Part shown: positions 33,465 to 42,420 of the stretch, in pieces
Layout: the number at the start of each line of letters is the position of its first letter
How positions within the stretch are numbered: the stretch's first letter is position 1
Source: Novosphingobium sp. PP1Y
GTDB taxonomy: Bacteria; Pseudomonadota; Alphaproteobacteria; Sphingomonadales; Sphingomonadaceae
Length of the DNA: 64,000 nt
Direction: 5' to 3'
Assembly: GCF_000253255.1 (NCBI RefSeq)
Contig: NC_015580.1
Location: 1-64,000, forward strand
Notes under the pieces: generated by a model
Seen by the model: only the letters and a program-made list of their open reading frames with translations
Database searches by the model: none
What the model was told of the DNA's origin: nothing
Translations under genes and position numbers: made by a program

Positions 33465-34466
33465 ATGTCAGTTAAACTGCCCAAGATCATGACCGCCATG
33501 GGATTTCTCGAACCGGGAGGTCCCGAGGTGCTGCAGCCGCAGGAGCTATCCGTGCCTGTTCCGGGCCCGGGAGAAGTCCTCGTCCAGGTTGCCTTCGCAG
33601 GCGTCAACCGACCCGATGTCGTGCAGCGGCAGGGACATTATCCTCCGCCACCGGGCGCCTCGCCGATTCCGGGCCTGGAGGTTTCCGGCACGGTCGTTGC
33701 GGTCGGGGAAGGGGTCGTGGAAATCGGCGAGGGGGACCGGGTCTGCGCGCTCGTTTCCGGCGGCGGCTATGCCGAGTTCTGCATCGCCCGCGCCGGGCAC
33801 TGCCTGCCGGTGCCGGCCAGCCTGCCGCTCGACCAGGCCGCGGCCTTGCCCGAGACTCTGTTCACCGTCTGGCACAACGTGTTCGAGCGCGGATACGCCT
33901 GCGAGGGGGAAACCCTGCTGGTCCATGGCGGGACCAGCGGCATCGGCACGATGGCGACGATGCTCGGCAAGCTCTTCGGCCTGACCGTCATCGTCACCTG
34001 CGGATCGGCGGAAAAGTGCGAACAGGCGCTGAAGATCGGCGCCGATCACGCGATCGACTACAAGGCGTCGGACTTCGTCGCCGAGGTCGCGCGGATCACT
34101 GACGGCAAGGGCGTGAATCTCGTGCTCGACATGGTTGCCGGCGATTATGTCGCGCGCAATCTCAAGTGCCTTGCCCCGGACGGGCGGCACGTGACCATTG
34201 CGGTTCAGGGCGGGGTCAAGGCCGAGATCAACATGGGTTTCGTCATGCGCAACCGCTACACCCTGACGGGTTCGACGCTGCGGCCGCGGTCCGACACGTT
34301 CAAGGAGCTGCTGGCCCAGGAAATCCTGTCGAACGTCTGGTCGCTGGTGGCTGACGGGTCCTTGCGGCCGATCATGGACAGGCAGTTTCCGCTGGCCCAA
34401 GCTGCCAAGGCACATGCCCACATGGAATCGGGAGACCATATCGGGAAGATCGTCCTCGCTGCGTGA
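33465..34466 (+). CDS. NAD(P)H quinone oxidoreductase, PIG3/TED2 type
   Basis: A 333-residue zinc-free medium-chain reductase. It has FAGVNRPDVVQRQGHYPPPPGAS, typical of the PIG3 subgroup, the LPETLFTVWHNVF segment and the cofactor motif LVHGGTSGIGTMA. It probably reduces o-quinones with NADPH. A TGACGTCA palindrome directly follows the stop. A GST gene follows 57 bases later and may share the transcript, consistent with electrophile detoxification. Confidence 0.9.
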   Translation: MSVKLPKIMTAMGFLEPGGPEVLQPQELSVPVPGPGEVLVQVAFAGVNRPDVVQRQGHYPPPPGASPIPGLEVSGTVVAVGEGVVEIGEGDRVCALVSGGGYAEFCIARAGHCLPVPASLPLDQAAALPETLFTVWHNVFERGYACEGETLLVHGGTSGIGTMATMLGKLFGLTVIVTCGSAEKCEQALKIGADHAIDYKASDFVAEVARITDGKGVNLVLDMVAGDYVARNLKCLAPDGRHVTIAVQGGVKAEINMGFVMRNRYTLTGSTLRPRSDTFKELLAQEILSNVWSLVADGSLRPIMDRQFPLAQAAKAHAHMESGDHIGKIVLAA

Positions 34467-34523
34467 CGTCATGACATCGCGCAGTGGGCAGCGCCGTTTC
34501 TCGTAGACAGGAAGGAGGCGGGA

Positions 34524-35141
34524 TTGAGCGGTAATCTGATCCTTCACGAGGATCCGCGCAGCGGCAACTGCTACAAGATCCGCCTTACTGCGGCCATGCT
34601 CGGCGTGCCGCTGGAGCGGCGCCTCTACGACATCATGAACGGCGAAACCCGCACGCCGGAGTTTCTGTCGAACGTCAATGCCAATGGCCGGATTCCGGTT
34701 CTCCAGATCGGCGACAGGTTCCTGCCGGAAAGCAATGCGGCCTGCTGGTACTTGGCCGAGGGCTCAAGCCTCGTGCCCGCAGACCGGTTCGAACGGGCTG
34801 ACATGCTGCGCTGGATGTTCTTCGAGCAATATACTCACGAACCCAATTTCGCGACCCTGCGCTTCTGGTTCTGCTTCGTCGGCGAGGCCAATCTCACACC
34901 CATGCAGCGCGACCAGATCATGGCGAAGCGGGCAGGGGGCGAGGCGGCCCTTTCGGTGATGGAACAGCACCTCGGCGTGCACGACTGGTTTGTCGGCAGC
35001 AGCGCGAGTCTATCCGACGTTTCGCTCTATGCCTATACCCACGTCTGCGAGGCAGGCGGCTTTCGCCTGCATGATTATCCGGCAATCTGCCGTTGGCTCG
35101 AACGCATCTCTGGGCTTCCCGGTTACGTTCGGATGGATTAA
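34524..35141 (+). CDS. Glutathione S-transferase family protein
   Basis: A 205-residue two-domain GST. The thioredoxin-like N-domain contains SGNCYKIRL (candidate Ser/Cys active site) and the glutathione-contact GRIPVL and LPESNAACWYLAE; the helical C-domain has GSSASLSDVSLYAYTHV. The TTG start at 34524 is supported by a strong AGGAAGGAGG ribosome site five to six bases upstream. It ends before an intrinsic terminator. The conjugated substrate is unknown. Confidence 0.88.
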   Translation: MSGNLILHEDPRSGNCYKIRLTAAMLGVPLERRLYDIMNGETRTPEFLSNVNANGRIPVLQIGDRFLPESNAACWYLAEGSSLVPADRFERADMLRWMFFEQYTHEPNFATLRFWFCFVGEANLTPMQRDQIMAKRAGGEAALSVMEQHLGVHDWFVGSSASLSDVSLYAYTHVCEAGGFRLHDYPAICRWLERISGLPGYVRMD

Positions 35142-35275
35142 CTTCTGACAAGGTCGACGCCGGCTTGATCGGACCGCCTTGCCGACCCCGCTTGCAAGCC
35201 TTGAGCCGAGAATGCGCGATTCTCGGGCATCGTGCTTGCCGAATCCGGAACTTTCACCTAAATCGGGTCCGGAAC

Positions 35276-35309
35276 GGCCGCTCCGCGAAGGGGCGGCCCT
35301 TATTATTTG
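35276..35309 (+). terminator. Intrinsic terminator after the GST gene
   Basis: A GGCCGCTCC/GGGGCGGCC stem (35276-35284 with 35290-35298, one GU pair) and GCGAA loop are followed by CTTATTATTT. It lies between the GST gene and trcR. Confidence 0.7.
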
Positions 35310-35344
35310 CGCTACTTGCCAAAGTTCGTCGGAGATCCAGAACA

Positions 35345-36046
35345 ATGAGCCAGCCGACACCGCTCATGCCGCATGCGACCGCCTCGTGGCTGGTCGATAA
35401 TACTGCCCTGACTTTCGAGCAGATCGCTGAATTCTGCGGCCTGCACATGCTCGAAGTGCAGGCGATGGCCGATGACCTGGCCTCCAGCAAGTACACCGGG
35501 CGCGACCCCGTTCGCGCTGGTGAGCTGACCATGGACGAGATCGAAAAGGGTCAGCAGGACCCTGAGTACAAGCTCAAGATGCATAAGGTGCCCGTCACCG
35601 TAAGCCGCACCAAGGGCCCGCGTTACACCCCGGTTTCGAAGCGCCAGGACAAGCCGGACGGTATCGCCTGGATCCTGCGCAATCATCCCGAGGTGTCGGA
35701 CGCGCAGATCGGCAAGCTGATCGGCACGACGCGCAACACCATCGCCGCGATCCGCGACCGTTCGCACTGGAACATCGCCAACATCACGCCGAAGGACCCG
35801 GTCACGCTGGGCCTGTGCTCGCAGCGAGAGCTTGACGCGATTGTAGCCAAGGCGGCCAAGAAGGCCGGCATTGAGGAAGAGGTCGCCGGCGACGAGCGTC
35901 TGGTCGACGATCGCGAGGCGCTGATCGAGGAACTTCGCGCCGAGCGCGAGGCCGCCACCAAGGCCGCCAGCGAAGCTGCGCAGGAAGCCGAAGCCGCCGC
36001 TTGGCTCGAGGCCAAGCGCGCCGCCGAAGCGGAAAACGGCGAATAA
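35345..36046 (+). CDS. trcR: TrcR/DUF1013 cell-cycle transcriptional regulator
   Basis: A 233-residue DUF1013 protein. In Caulobacter TrcR associates with RNA polymerase and activates ctrA transcription. The N-terminal half has helix-turn-helix-like TFEQIAEFCGLHMLEVQAMAD and a second NHPEVSDAQIGKLIGTTRNTI; the C-terminus is an Ala/Glu-rich helix (EEVAGDERL... to EAENGE). The ATG at 35345 is taken because the upstream in-frame extension reads through the terminator. It is monocistronic, flanked by terminators on both sides. Confidence 0.9.
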   Translation: MSQPTPLMPHATASWLVDNTALTFEQIAEFCGLHMLEVQAMADDLASSKYTGRDPVRAGELTMDEIEKGQQDPEYKLKMHKVPVTVSRTKGPRYTPVSKRQDKPDGIAWILRNHPEVSDAQIGKLIGTTRNTIAAIRDRSHWNIANITPKDPVTLGLCSQRELDAIVAKAAKKAGIEEEVAGDERLVDDREALIEELRAEREAATKAASEAAQEAEAAAWLEAKRAAEAENGE

Positions 36047-36078
36047 GCCCAGTTCTCCCCAAGGGGATGAGAATACGA

Positions 36079-36121
36079 GCAGCGGGGATGACTGGCCGGT
36101 CGTCCCCGCTGCATTCGTTTG
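36079..36121 (+). terminator. Intrinsic terminator of trcR
   Basis: GCAGCGGGGA (36079-36088) pairs with TCCCCGCTGC (36103-36112), with an inner GAC/GTC extension; ATTCGTTT follows. Confidence 0.7.
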
Positions 36122-36173
36122 CATAGCCTGAAGTGCCCTTGTCGCGGGACCGGCGACGCTTCACACTCCGATC

Positions 36174-37859
36174 ATGGATGAGAGGATCGGCCCCAAGGTC
36201 TGGCAGGAACGCTACGCGCACCCGTGCGACTGGCAACAGGACTTCGCCCCGCTTGCGATGCCGCAGATGTTTGCCGCCAGCGTCGCCGCTTATGGCGAAC
36301 GCGTCCTCGCCGACTTTCTCGGTCGCGAATTCACATATCGGCAGATCGACGCGGAGGCCCGCCGCTTCGCCCGAGGGCTGCAGTCGCTCGGCCTCGGCAA
36401 GGGCGATCGGATTGGGCTCTTCCTGCCCAACGTGCCCTGTTACCTTTCAGCCTATTTCGGCGCCTTCATGGCCGGCGTCACGGTCGTCAACTTCTCGCCG
36501 CTGTACACCGCTACCGAACTGGAGGCGCAAGTTGCCGATTCCGGGACGCGCCTGCTGGTGACGCTGGACGTTCCGGCTCTCCTGCCGACGGCGTGCAAGG
36601 TGCACCGCGAATCGGCGCTTGAATGGCTGGTGGTCGCCCGTCTTTCCAGCATGCTGCCGTTCTGGAAGAGCCTGGGCCTGCGTCTGTTACGCCGCAAGGA
36701 CATCGCTGCAATCCCGCGCGAAGACTGCGTGTTCGAATTCACCGACCTGCTGCACCATGGCGAACCCGCGCCGGTCGAGATCGACCCGATGACCGACCTG
36801 GCGATGCTGCAATATACCGGGGGCACGACCGGAACGCCCAAGGGCGCGATGCTCACCCACCAGAATCTGACTGCGAACGCCCGGCAGATCGAGGAAATCG
36901 ATCCCCACGCCCATGCACGCGACGTGATCGTGGGCGTCCTTCCGTTTTTCCATGTCTTTGCCAATGCGACGGTGCTCAATCGTACGGTCTACGATGGCGG
37001 AACCATCGCCATGCTGCCGCGCTTCGATGCCGGCCAATGCCTCGCGACCCTGCAGCGGGTCAGGGCGACGGCGATGCCGGGCGTGCCGACGATGTACCAG
37101 GCGCTGCTCGACCACCCGGACATGGCCCGCACCGATTTCTCCAGCCTGTTTACCTGCATTTCCGGGGGGGCGCCGCTTCCGGCTCCGGTCAAGGCGCGCT
37201 TTGAGCGGGCGAGCGGTGCGACCCTTGTCGAAGGCTACGGGTTGACCGAGGCCGCCGGGGTTGTCGCCAGCAATCCTTTCGACGGGCCGGAACGACCGGG
37301 AACCATCGGCCACCCCATGCCCGGCACGGACCTGCGGCTGCTCGACAAGGACGATCCCACGCGAGCGGCAGCCCCAGGCGAGCCGGGCGAACTGGCGATC
37401 GACGGACCGCAGGTCATGATCGGCTACTGGAACCGACCGGAGGCTGCGGCCGGGGTTTTCGTCGAACTGGACGGCAAGCGCTGGCTGCGCACCGGTGACA
37501 TCGCGACGATCGATGAGGATGGCTACGTTCACCTGATCGACCGCAGCAAGGACATGATCGCCGTCGGCGGCTTCAAGGTCTTTCCCAGCCAGGTGGAGGA
37601 AGTCCTCCTCGCCAACCCAGCCGTGCGCGAGGCCATGGTGCTGGGTGTGCCCGACGATTATCACGGCGAAGTCCCGCGCGCCTATGTGGTCCCCGAAAGG
37701 GGTGAGGCTGCAAGTGCCGAAGACATCGCCGCCTGGCTCAACGAGCGGGTCGGCAAGCATGAGCGCGTCGACAAGGTGGTGCTGCGCGATTCGCTGCCCA
37801 AGACGATGGTCGGCAAACTCGACCGCAAGGCGCTGCGTGCCGAGGTGATGGGCCAATAG
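36174..37859 (+). CDS. Long-chain fatty acid-CoA ligase (FadD-like)
   Basis: A 561-residue acyl-adenylate-forming enzyme that activates fatty acids to acyl-CoA. The AMP signature YTGGTTGTPKG is at 214-224, followed by VEGYGLTEAAG, the hinge region YVHLIDRSKDMIAVGGFKV and the C-terminal catalytic lysine in KTMVGKLDRKALR. Length and motifs fit FadD and its long-chain relatives. It is single, ending at a hairpin shared with the convergent bactofilin gene. Confidence 0.92.
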   Translation: MDERIGPKVWQERYAHPCDWQQDFAPLAMPQMFAASVAAYGERVLADFLGREFTYRQIDAEARRFARGLQSLGLGKGDRIGLFLPNVPCYLSAYFGAFMAGVTVVNFSPLYTATELEAQVADSGTRLLVTLDVPALLPTACKVHRESALEWLVVARLSSMLPFWKSLGLRLLRRKDIAAIPREDCVFEFTDLLHHGEPAPVEIDPMTDLAMLQYTGGTTGTPKGAMLTHQNLTANARQIEEIDPHAHARDVIVGVLPFFHVFANATVLNRTVYDGGTIAMLPRFDAGQCLATLQRVRATAMPGVPTMYQALLDHPDMARTDFSSLFTCISGGAPLPAPVKARFERASGATLVEGYGLTEAAGVVASNPFDGPERPGTIGHPMPGTDLRLLDKDDPTRAAAPGEPGELAIDGPQVMIGYWNRPEAAAGVFVELDGKRWLRTGDIATIDEDGYVHLIDRSKDMIAVGGFKVFPSQVEEVLLANPAVREAMVLGVPDDYHGEVPRAYVVPERGEAASAEDIAAWLNERVGKHERVDKVVLRDSLPKTMVGKLDRKALRAEVMGQ

Positions 37860-37863
37860 AAAG

Positions 37864-37892
37864 GGCAGGCGCTCGTGTTGGAGCGGCCTGCC
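37864..37892. terminator. Hairpin between convergent ligase and bactofilin genes
   Basis: GGCAGGC-GCTC pairs with GAGC-GCCTGCC with one bulged G. It sits in the 52-base gap between the two stop codons and could serve both directions. Confidence 0.6.
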
Positions 37893-37911
37893 TCACATAA
37901 TGGAATTGCGG

Positions 37912-38349
37912 TTATTCGGCCGCTTCGAGCGCGACTTGCGCTTCGTCGGCAGAGCCGAAAGCGGGGGGCATGTGGCCGCCGCTCGGGCTCAGGCGGCCAT
38001 CGAGGCGGGCGCCCTGCTCGATGGTGAGGACATCGTAGGCCACGTCACCATCGATCTTCGCGGTCCTGAGAATGACGACCTCGCGTGCGGCGATGGTCCC
38101 GCGTACGGTACCGGCGATGCGGACCGTTTCCGCTTTCACGGCGCCGACGATTTCACTAGCCTCGCCCTGAACCAGGGCATTGCAGATGATGTCGCCTTCG
38201 ATCCGACCGTCGATGTGCAGGTCCGCCGAAGCCTCGACATTACCGACGATACTGGTGTCGGTGCCCAGCATCGAGAACGTCGAACCGTTCGACGGACGCG
38301 GGCCTGCATTCGACTTGGCCATATTATGAGCGGGCTTCTTGCTGAACAT
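37912..38349 (-). CDS. bacA: Bactofilin
   Basis: A 145-residue bactofilin, a nucleotide-free polymer-forming cytoskeletal protein. The core (about 25-120) has the repeated beta-helix pattern: GTDTSIVGNVEASADLHIDGRIEGDI, GAVKAETVRIAGTVRGTI, ILRTAKIDGDVAYDVLTIEQGARLDG. The flanking N- and C-termini are short and unstructured. Its start overlaps the end of the M23 peptidase gene by 26 bases. This resembles the BacA-LmdC pair of stalked alphaproteobacteria, where a bactofilin localises a peptidoglycan endopeptidase; bacA is applied by that analogy. Confidence 0.9.
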   Translation of the reverse strand: MFSKKPAHNMAKSNAGPRPSNGSTFSMLGTDTSIVGNVEASADLHIDGRIEGDIICNALVQGEASEIVGAVKAETVRIAGTVRGTIAAREVVILRTAKIDGDVAYDVLTIEQGARLDGRLSPSGGHMPPAFGSADEAQVALEAAE

Positions 38350-39472
38350 TGGTGGCAGCCTCGAGGAACGGGCGCGGATTGACCGGCCGGCCGTTGACAC
38401 GGACTTCGAAGTGGAGGTGCGATCCGGTCGAGCGACCGGTGCTGCCCATGGCGGCGATGACGGTGCCGGCATCGACCTTCTGGCCAACCTTGGCCTTGAA
38501 GGCCGAAAGGTGGCCGTAGCGGGTCATCAGGCCATTGCCGTGGCTGATTTCGATGCAGTTGCCGTAGCCCTGGCGGCGACCGACGAAGGTGATCTTGCCC
38601 TTGGCAGCGGCGTAGATCGGCGATCCCTTCGGGCCGGGGAAGTCGAGGCCGGCGTGGAACGCTGCACCGCCGGTGAACGGGTCGGAGCGGTAGCCATAGC
38701 TCGACGAAACATAGGCGACCTTGGCCGGCTTCACCTGCGGGATGGATGCAAGGCCGTTTTCCAGCGCGTCCATGCGGGCAAGGCTGACGCCCAGGCGTTT
38801 GAAGCGCGGGTCCAGCGATCCGTCCTTGCCGGTGGCGAGGCGCAGCAGCGGACCACCTTCGGCGCGGCGCGAGCCGGCGATGATCGTGTTGGGATTGAGA
38901 CCGAGCTTGCGAATGGCCTTGGAGGCCGATTCGGCGCGGCGGTCGGCATAACGGGTCAGGCGTTCGACGAAGGCAAGCTGCTCGGCTTCGATATCAGCCA
39001 GTTGCGAAGCCTCGGGCAGGACGGCGCTGACCTTGGAGACGGCCTTCGCGGTTTCCTGCGTGCTGTCGGAAACGGTTTCGCCATCGGCTTTGTCTTTGGC
39101 GTCTTCGGGCAGGTCGCCGATGTGCGCTTCGACCATCTGTTCGATGAACTTCTGGCGGCGCGAAAGGTCGGAGGTCACTTCATCGATGCCGTCGCGATAC
39201 TTCGCGACTCGGTTCTCGGCCGTGGCGACCTTGGCTTCGCGGTCGAGCAGTTGCGCCTGCTCGCTCGTCGCGGACCAGCGTTCGAACGCCACTGCGCCCA
39301 TCGAGCCGCACCAGGCCGTTGCCAGCAACACTGCGCCGCCCACAGCGCTGAGCTGCATTGCGGAGGAAATGCGGATAAAACGGACCTGTCCGTCAGACCG
39401 CATGATAAACTCGCGATCCGGAAATTTGGCCCTGAGGCGCGAAAGCCACGCCCCGGCTGATGTGAAGTTCAA
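38324..39472 (-). CDS. Membrane-anchored M23 endopeptidase (LmdC-like)
   Basis: A protein of about 382 residues with a short cytoplasmic N-terminus (LSRLRAKFPDREFIMRSDGQVRF), one transmembrane helix, a periplasmic coiled-coil region and a C-terminal M23 domain with GYRSDPFTGGAAFHAGLDF and HLHFEVR zinc ligands. The start is uncertain: TTG at 39472 fits the conserved N-terminus, while GTG at 39619 has a better AAGGA site but adds about 49 low-complexity residues. It is the first gene of an operon with bactofilin. Confidence 0.88.
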   Translation of the reverse strand: MNFTSAGAWLSRLRAKFPDREFIMRSDGQVRFIRISSAMQLSAVGGAVLLATAWCGSMGAVAFERWSATSEQAQLLDREAKVATAENRVAKYRDGIDEVTSDLSRRQKFIEQMVEAHIGDLPEDAKDKADGETVSDSTQETAKAVSKVSAVLPEASQLADIEAEQLAFVERLTRYADRRAESASKAIRKLGLNPNTIIAGSRRAEGGPLLRLATGKDGSLDPRFKRLGVSLARMDALENGLASIPQVKPAKVAYVSSSYGYRSDPFTGGAAFHAGLDFPGPKGSPIYAAAKGKITFVGRRQGYGNCIEISHGNGLMTRYGHLSAFKAKVGQKVDAGTVIAAMGSTGRSTGSHLHFEVRVNGRPVNPRPFLEAATNVQQEARS

Positions 39473-39766
39473 GACGACCCCGCTCGCTAAACTATTGTTT
39501 TCCCAGTCCCGGTGCCGGCAGGTAGCAGGGGAGGGGTCAAAATGCGAATCGACTGGCCTTAAAGGGCTGCGGAATCGGGGTGAGTCGAGCGTTCGGTGCG
39601 ATGACTTGATGGAACCCACCTTTGGTCCTTCGCCCTCAATTGCGCGGTTCTTGTCAAGAATGGTTGCGCTGTTTCCGCAATCGGTTAACCACTGATCCGA
39701 GTCGCACCGATCTGGTTAGTAATCCGGATCGGTGACAGGCGGCCGCTTCGGTGCTAGTTCGCGCCC

Positions 39767-41056
39767 ATGACCGTAGAGACCACGATAGCCGGTACGACCG
39801 ATACCGAATCGCCCGAAATGCTTGTTGCGCGCATTGCCCGTGACGGCCGCGCTGCCCAGCGCGTCCTTGCCCGGCTCAGCGATGCCAGGAAGGCCGAGGC
39901 CCTGCGCGCCGCGGCTGCAGCTCTGCGGGAAGCGGAAGAGCCAATCCTCGAGGCAAACGCTCTCGATATCGCCGCCGGGGAAGCCAAGGGCCTGACCGGT
40001 GCCCTGCTCGATCGCCTGCGTCTCGACCCGGCGCGTCTCGAAGGCATTGCCCATGGCCTCGAGCAGGTCGCCGCCTTGCCCGATCCCGTCGGGCAGGTCA
40101 TCGAGCGGACCGAGCGGCCCAACGGCCTGCAGCTCAGCCGCGTGCGTATCCCGATCGGCCTGATCGGTATCATCTACGAAAGCCGTCCCAACGTGACCGC
40201 CGATGCCGCGGCCCTGTGCCTGCGCTCCGGCAATGCCGTGCTGCTGCGCGGCGGCAGCGAGGCGCTCCATTCCAACCGAGCGATCCAGGCCGCGATGGCC
40301 AAGGGGCTGGAGAGTGTCGGCATACCTGCGGCGGCGATCCAACTCGTACCGACGCAGGACCGAGCGGTCGTCGGTGCCATGCTGACCGCGGCCGGCCTGA
40401 TCGACATGATCGTGCCGCGCGGGGGCAAGAGCCTCGTCGCGCGGGTCCAGGCCGACGCCCACGTGCCGGTGCTCGCCCACCTCGACGGCATCTGCCACAC
40501 GTACGTCCACGCCGCTGCCGATCCGGAAATGGCCCGCAGCGTCGCGCTCAACGCCAAGATGCGGCGGACCGGTATCTGCGGGGCGATGGAGACCCTGCTG
40601 CTCGATACGCAGTTCCCCGGTTCGCGCGACGTCGTGACGTCATTGCTCGATTCCGGCTGCGAACTGCGCGGCGATGCGCGCGCGCGCGCGCTCGATCCGC
40701 GGATCCTGCCCGCGACCGAGGAAGACTGGGATACCGAGTATCTCGACGCGGTGCTCTCGGTTGCCGTCGTCGACGGCCTCGATGCTGCGCTCGATCACAT
40801 CGCGGCGCATTCCTCGCATCATACCGACGCGATCATCACGGCCGACGAGGAGGTGGCCGAGCGGTTCCTTACTGAAGCTGACAGCGCCATCGTCATGGTC
40901 AATGCCTCGAGCCAGTTCGCCGACGGCGGCGAGTTCGGTCTCGGCGCAGAGATCGGCATTGCCACCGGCCGCCTCCATGCGCGCGGCCCGGTCGCGCTCG
41001 AAGGGCTGACGACCTACAAGTGGCAGGTGCGCGGGACCGGGCAGGCCCGGCCCTGA
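39767..41056 (+). CDS. proA: Gamma-glutamyl phosphate reductase ProA
   Basis: Reduces gamma-glutamyl phosphate to the semialdehyde in proline synthesis with NADPH. The 429-residue protein has the family core: PIGLIGIIYESRPNVTADAAALCLRSGNAVLLRGG, IVPRGGKSLV, the catalytic Cys in RRTGICGAMETLL and NASSQFADGGEFGLGAEIGI. It leads a proA-nadD-rsfS-rlmH cluster conserved in alphaproteobacteria; proB is not in the window. A TGACGTCA motif lies inside (40635-40642). Confidence 0.96.
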   Translation: MTVETTIAGTTDTESPEMLVARIARDGRAAQRVLARLSDARKAEALRAAAAALREAEEPILEANALDIAAGEAKGLTGALLDRLRLDPARLEGIAHGLEQVAALPDPVGQVIERTERPNGLQLSRVRIPIGLIGIIYESRPNVTADAAALCLRSGNAVLLRGGSEALHSNRAIQAAMAKGLESVGIPAAAIQLVPTQDRAVVGAMLTAAGLIDMIVPRGGKSLVARVQADAHVPVLAHLDGICHTYVHAAADPEMARSVALNAKMRRTGICGAMETLLLDTQFPGSRDVVTSLLDSGCELRGDARARALDPRILPATEEDWDTEYLDAVLSVAVVDGLDAALDHIAAHSSHHTDAIITADEEVAERFLTEADSAIVMVNASSQFADGGEFGLGAEIGIATGRLHARGPVALEGLTTYKWQVRGTGQARP

Positions 41057-41784
41057 GTGCGACGCCCCTGAATGAGACGAACCTGAGCGAGACCGCCCTG
41101 AGCAGCGCAATCCTGGCGCGACGCAGGGGGCCGGTCACCGGTCTGCTGGGCGGCAGTTTCAATCCCGCGCATGGCGGTCATCGGCGCATCAGCCTCTTCG
41201 CAATGGACGCGCTGGGGCTGGACGAGGTCTGGTGGCTGGTCTCTCCGGGCAATCCGCTCAAGCCGACGGCGGGCATGGCGCCACTGGCGGCGCGTGTCGC
41301 CTCGGCACGGCGGCAGGCGCGCAGATCGCGAATCCGCGTGACCGCGATCGAGCGGGAACTGGGGACTCGCTACACCGTCGACTCGCTCCGCAAGCTGCTC
41401 CAGCGCTATCCGAAACGCCGGTTCGTCTGGCTCATGGGTGCCGACAATCTCGCCCAGCTGCACCGCTGGAAGGACTGGCGCAATCTCGCACGACTCATGC
41501 CGATTGCGGTAATTGCGCGTCCGGGGTATGATGGCCCCGCCTTCGCGAGCCCCGCGATGGCCTGGCTGGGGAAGTTCCGGAGACCCCAATCCAGTCTCAG
41601 AGGTCCGGAAAGGTGGAGCGCGCCTGCGCTGGTGACATTGCGATTCGACCCCGATACGCGGTCGGCAACGGCGATACGCCGGGCCGATCCGGACTGGGCC
41701 CGGAAGCCGTCGAACGGACTTTCGCGCAACGGTCGCTATCGGGACGGTGTCACGCACCGCCCGATTCCCGGAGATGCAGCGTGA
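41020..41784 (+). CDS. nadD: Nicotinate-nucleotide adenylyltransferase NadD
   Basis: Adenylates nicotinate mononucleotide in NAD synthesis. The catalytic motif GLLGGSFNPAHGGHRRIS (about 41-58) contains the GxFxPxHxGH signature, and VWLMGADNLAQLHRWKDWRNL is characteristic. The C-terminus ends ISxT-like SATAIR. Only the GTG at 41020 gives an accepted start before the core, so the gene begins 37 bases inside proA; the resulting N-terminal 35 residues are poorly conserved in type. 254 residues. Confidence 0.92.
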   Translation: MAGARDRAGPALSATPLNETNLSETALSSAILARRRGPVTGLLGGSFNPAHGGHRRISLFAMDALGLDEVWWLVSPGNPLKPTAGMAPLAARVASARRQARRSRIRVTAIERELGTRYTVDSLRKLLQRYPKRRFVWLMGADNLAQLHRWKDWRNLARLMPIAVIARPGYDGPAFASPAMAWLGKFRRPQSSLRGPERWSAPALVTLRFDPDTRSATAIRRADPDWARKPSNGLSRNGRYRDGVTHRPIPGDAA

Positions 41785-41897
41785 CTGGGCATTGCCCTTT
41801 TCTGCTGCGAATCCATCCCCTCGAAAACCTGATTGTCTGCGGCGGGATGTTTGCCATCGCGCCGGGACGGTCATTGAAAGGAGCAGTACCGAACTAG

Positions 41898-42296
41898 ATG
41901 CCACAGGCACAGATACAGCCGGCTACAACCGGCGCAACGCCCCCGGCCATGGTCGACAGCGACGACCCGCAATTGGCCTTGGTCCTGCAGTCTCTGGATG
42001 ACGACCAGGCGCAGGACCTTGTTACGATCGATCTCGAAGGCAAGTCGAGCATCGCCGACTACATGGTGATCGCTTCCGGCCGGTCGACGAGACAAGTGGC
42101 CGCGATGGCCCAGAAACTCGGCGAACGCCTCAAACAGGGCGGCTTCGGCAATCCTCGCGTCGAGGGCCTGCCGGCAGCCGACTGGGTACTTGTCGACGCG
42201 GGCGGCGTGATCGTCCATCTCTTCCGTCCGGAAGTTCGCAGCTTCTACAACCTCGAACGGATGTGGGGCTTCGATGGTCCCTCGGGTGCGGCTTGA
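41898..42296 (+). CDS. rsfS: Ribosomal silencing factor RsfS
   Basis: RsfS binds uL14 and blocks subunit joining in starvation. The 132-residue protein has the family core LQSLDDDQAQDLVTIDLEGKSSIADYMVIASGRSTRQVAAMA and VEGLPAADWVLVDAGGVIVHLFRPEVRSFYNLERMW. It lies between nadD and rlmH as in most bacteria. Confidence 0.95.
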   Translation: MPQAQIQPATTGATPPAMVDSDDPQLALVLQSLDDDQAQDLVTIDLEGKSSIADYMVIASGRSTRQVAAMAQKLGERLKQGGFGNPRVEGLPAADWVLVDAGGVIVHLFRPEVRSFYNLERMWGFDGPSGAA

Positions 42297-42420
42297 GGGT
42301 CGATTCGGTCCGTTGAAGACGGTCTGAGAGGATAGACCCGGCCCGTAAGAACAACCGGCCGGGCTCGCGAAAGGAACTTGAGACGCGCCAACGTCCCTTG
42401 GGACAGGGCGCGCCGACGCC

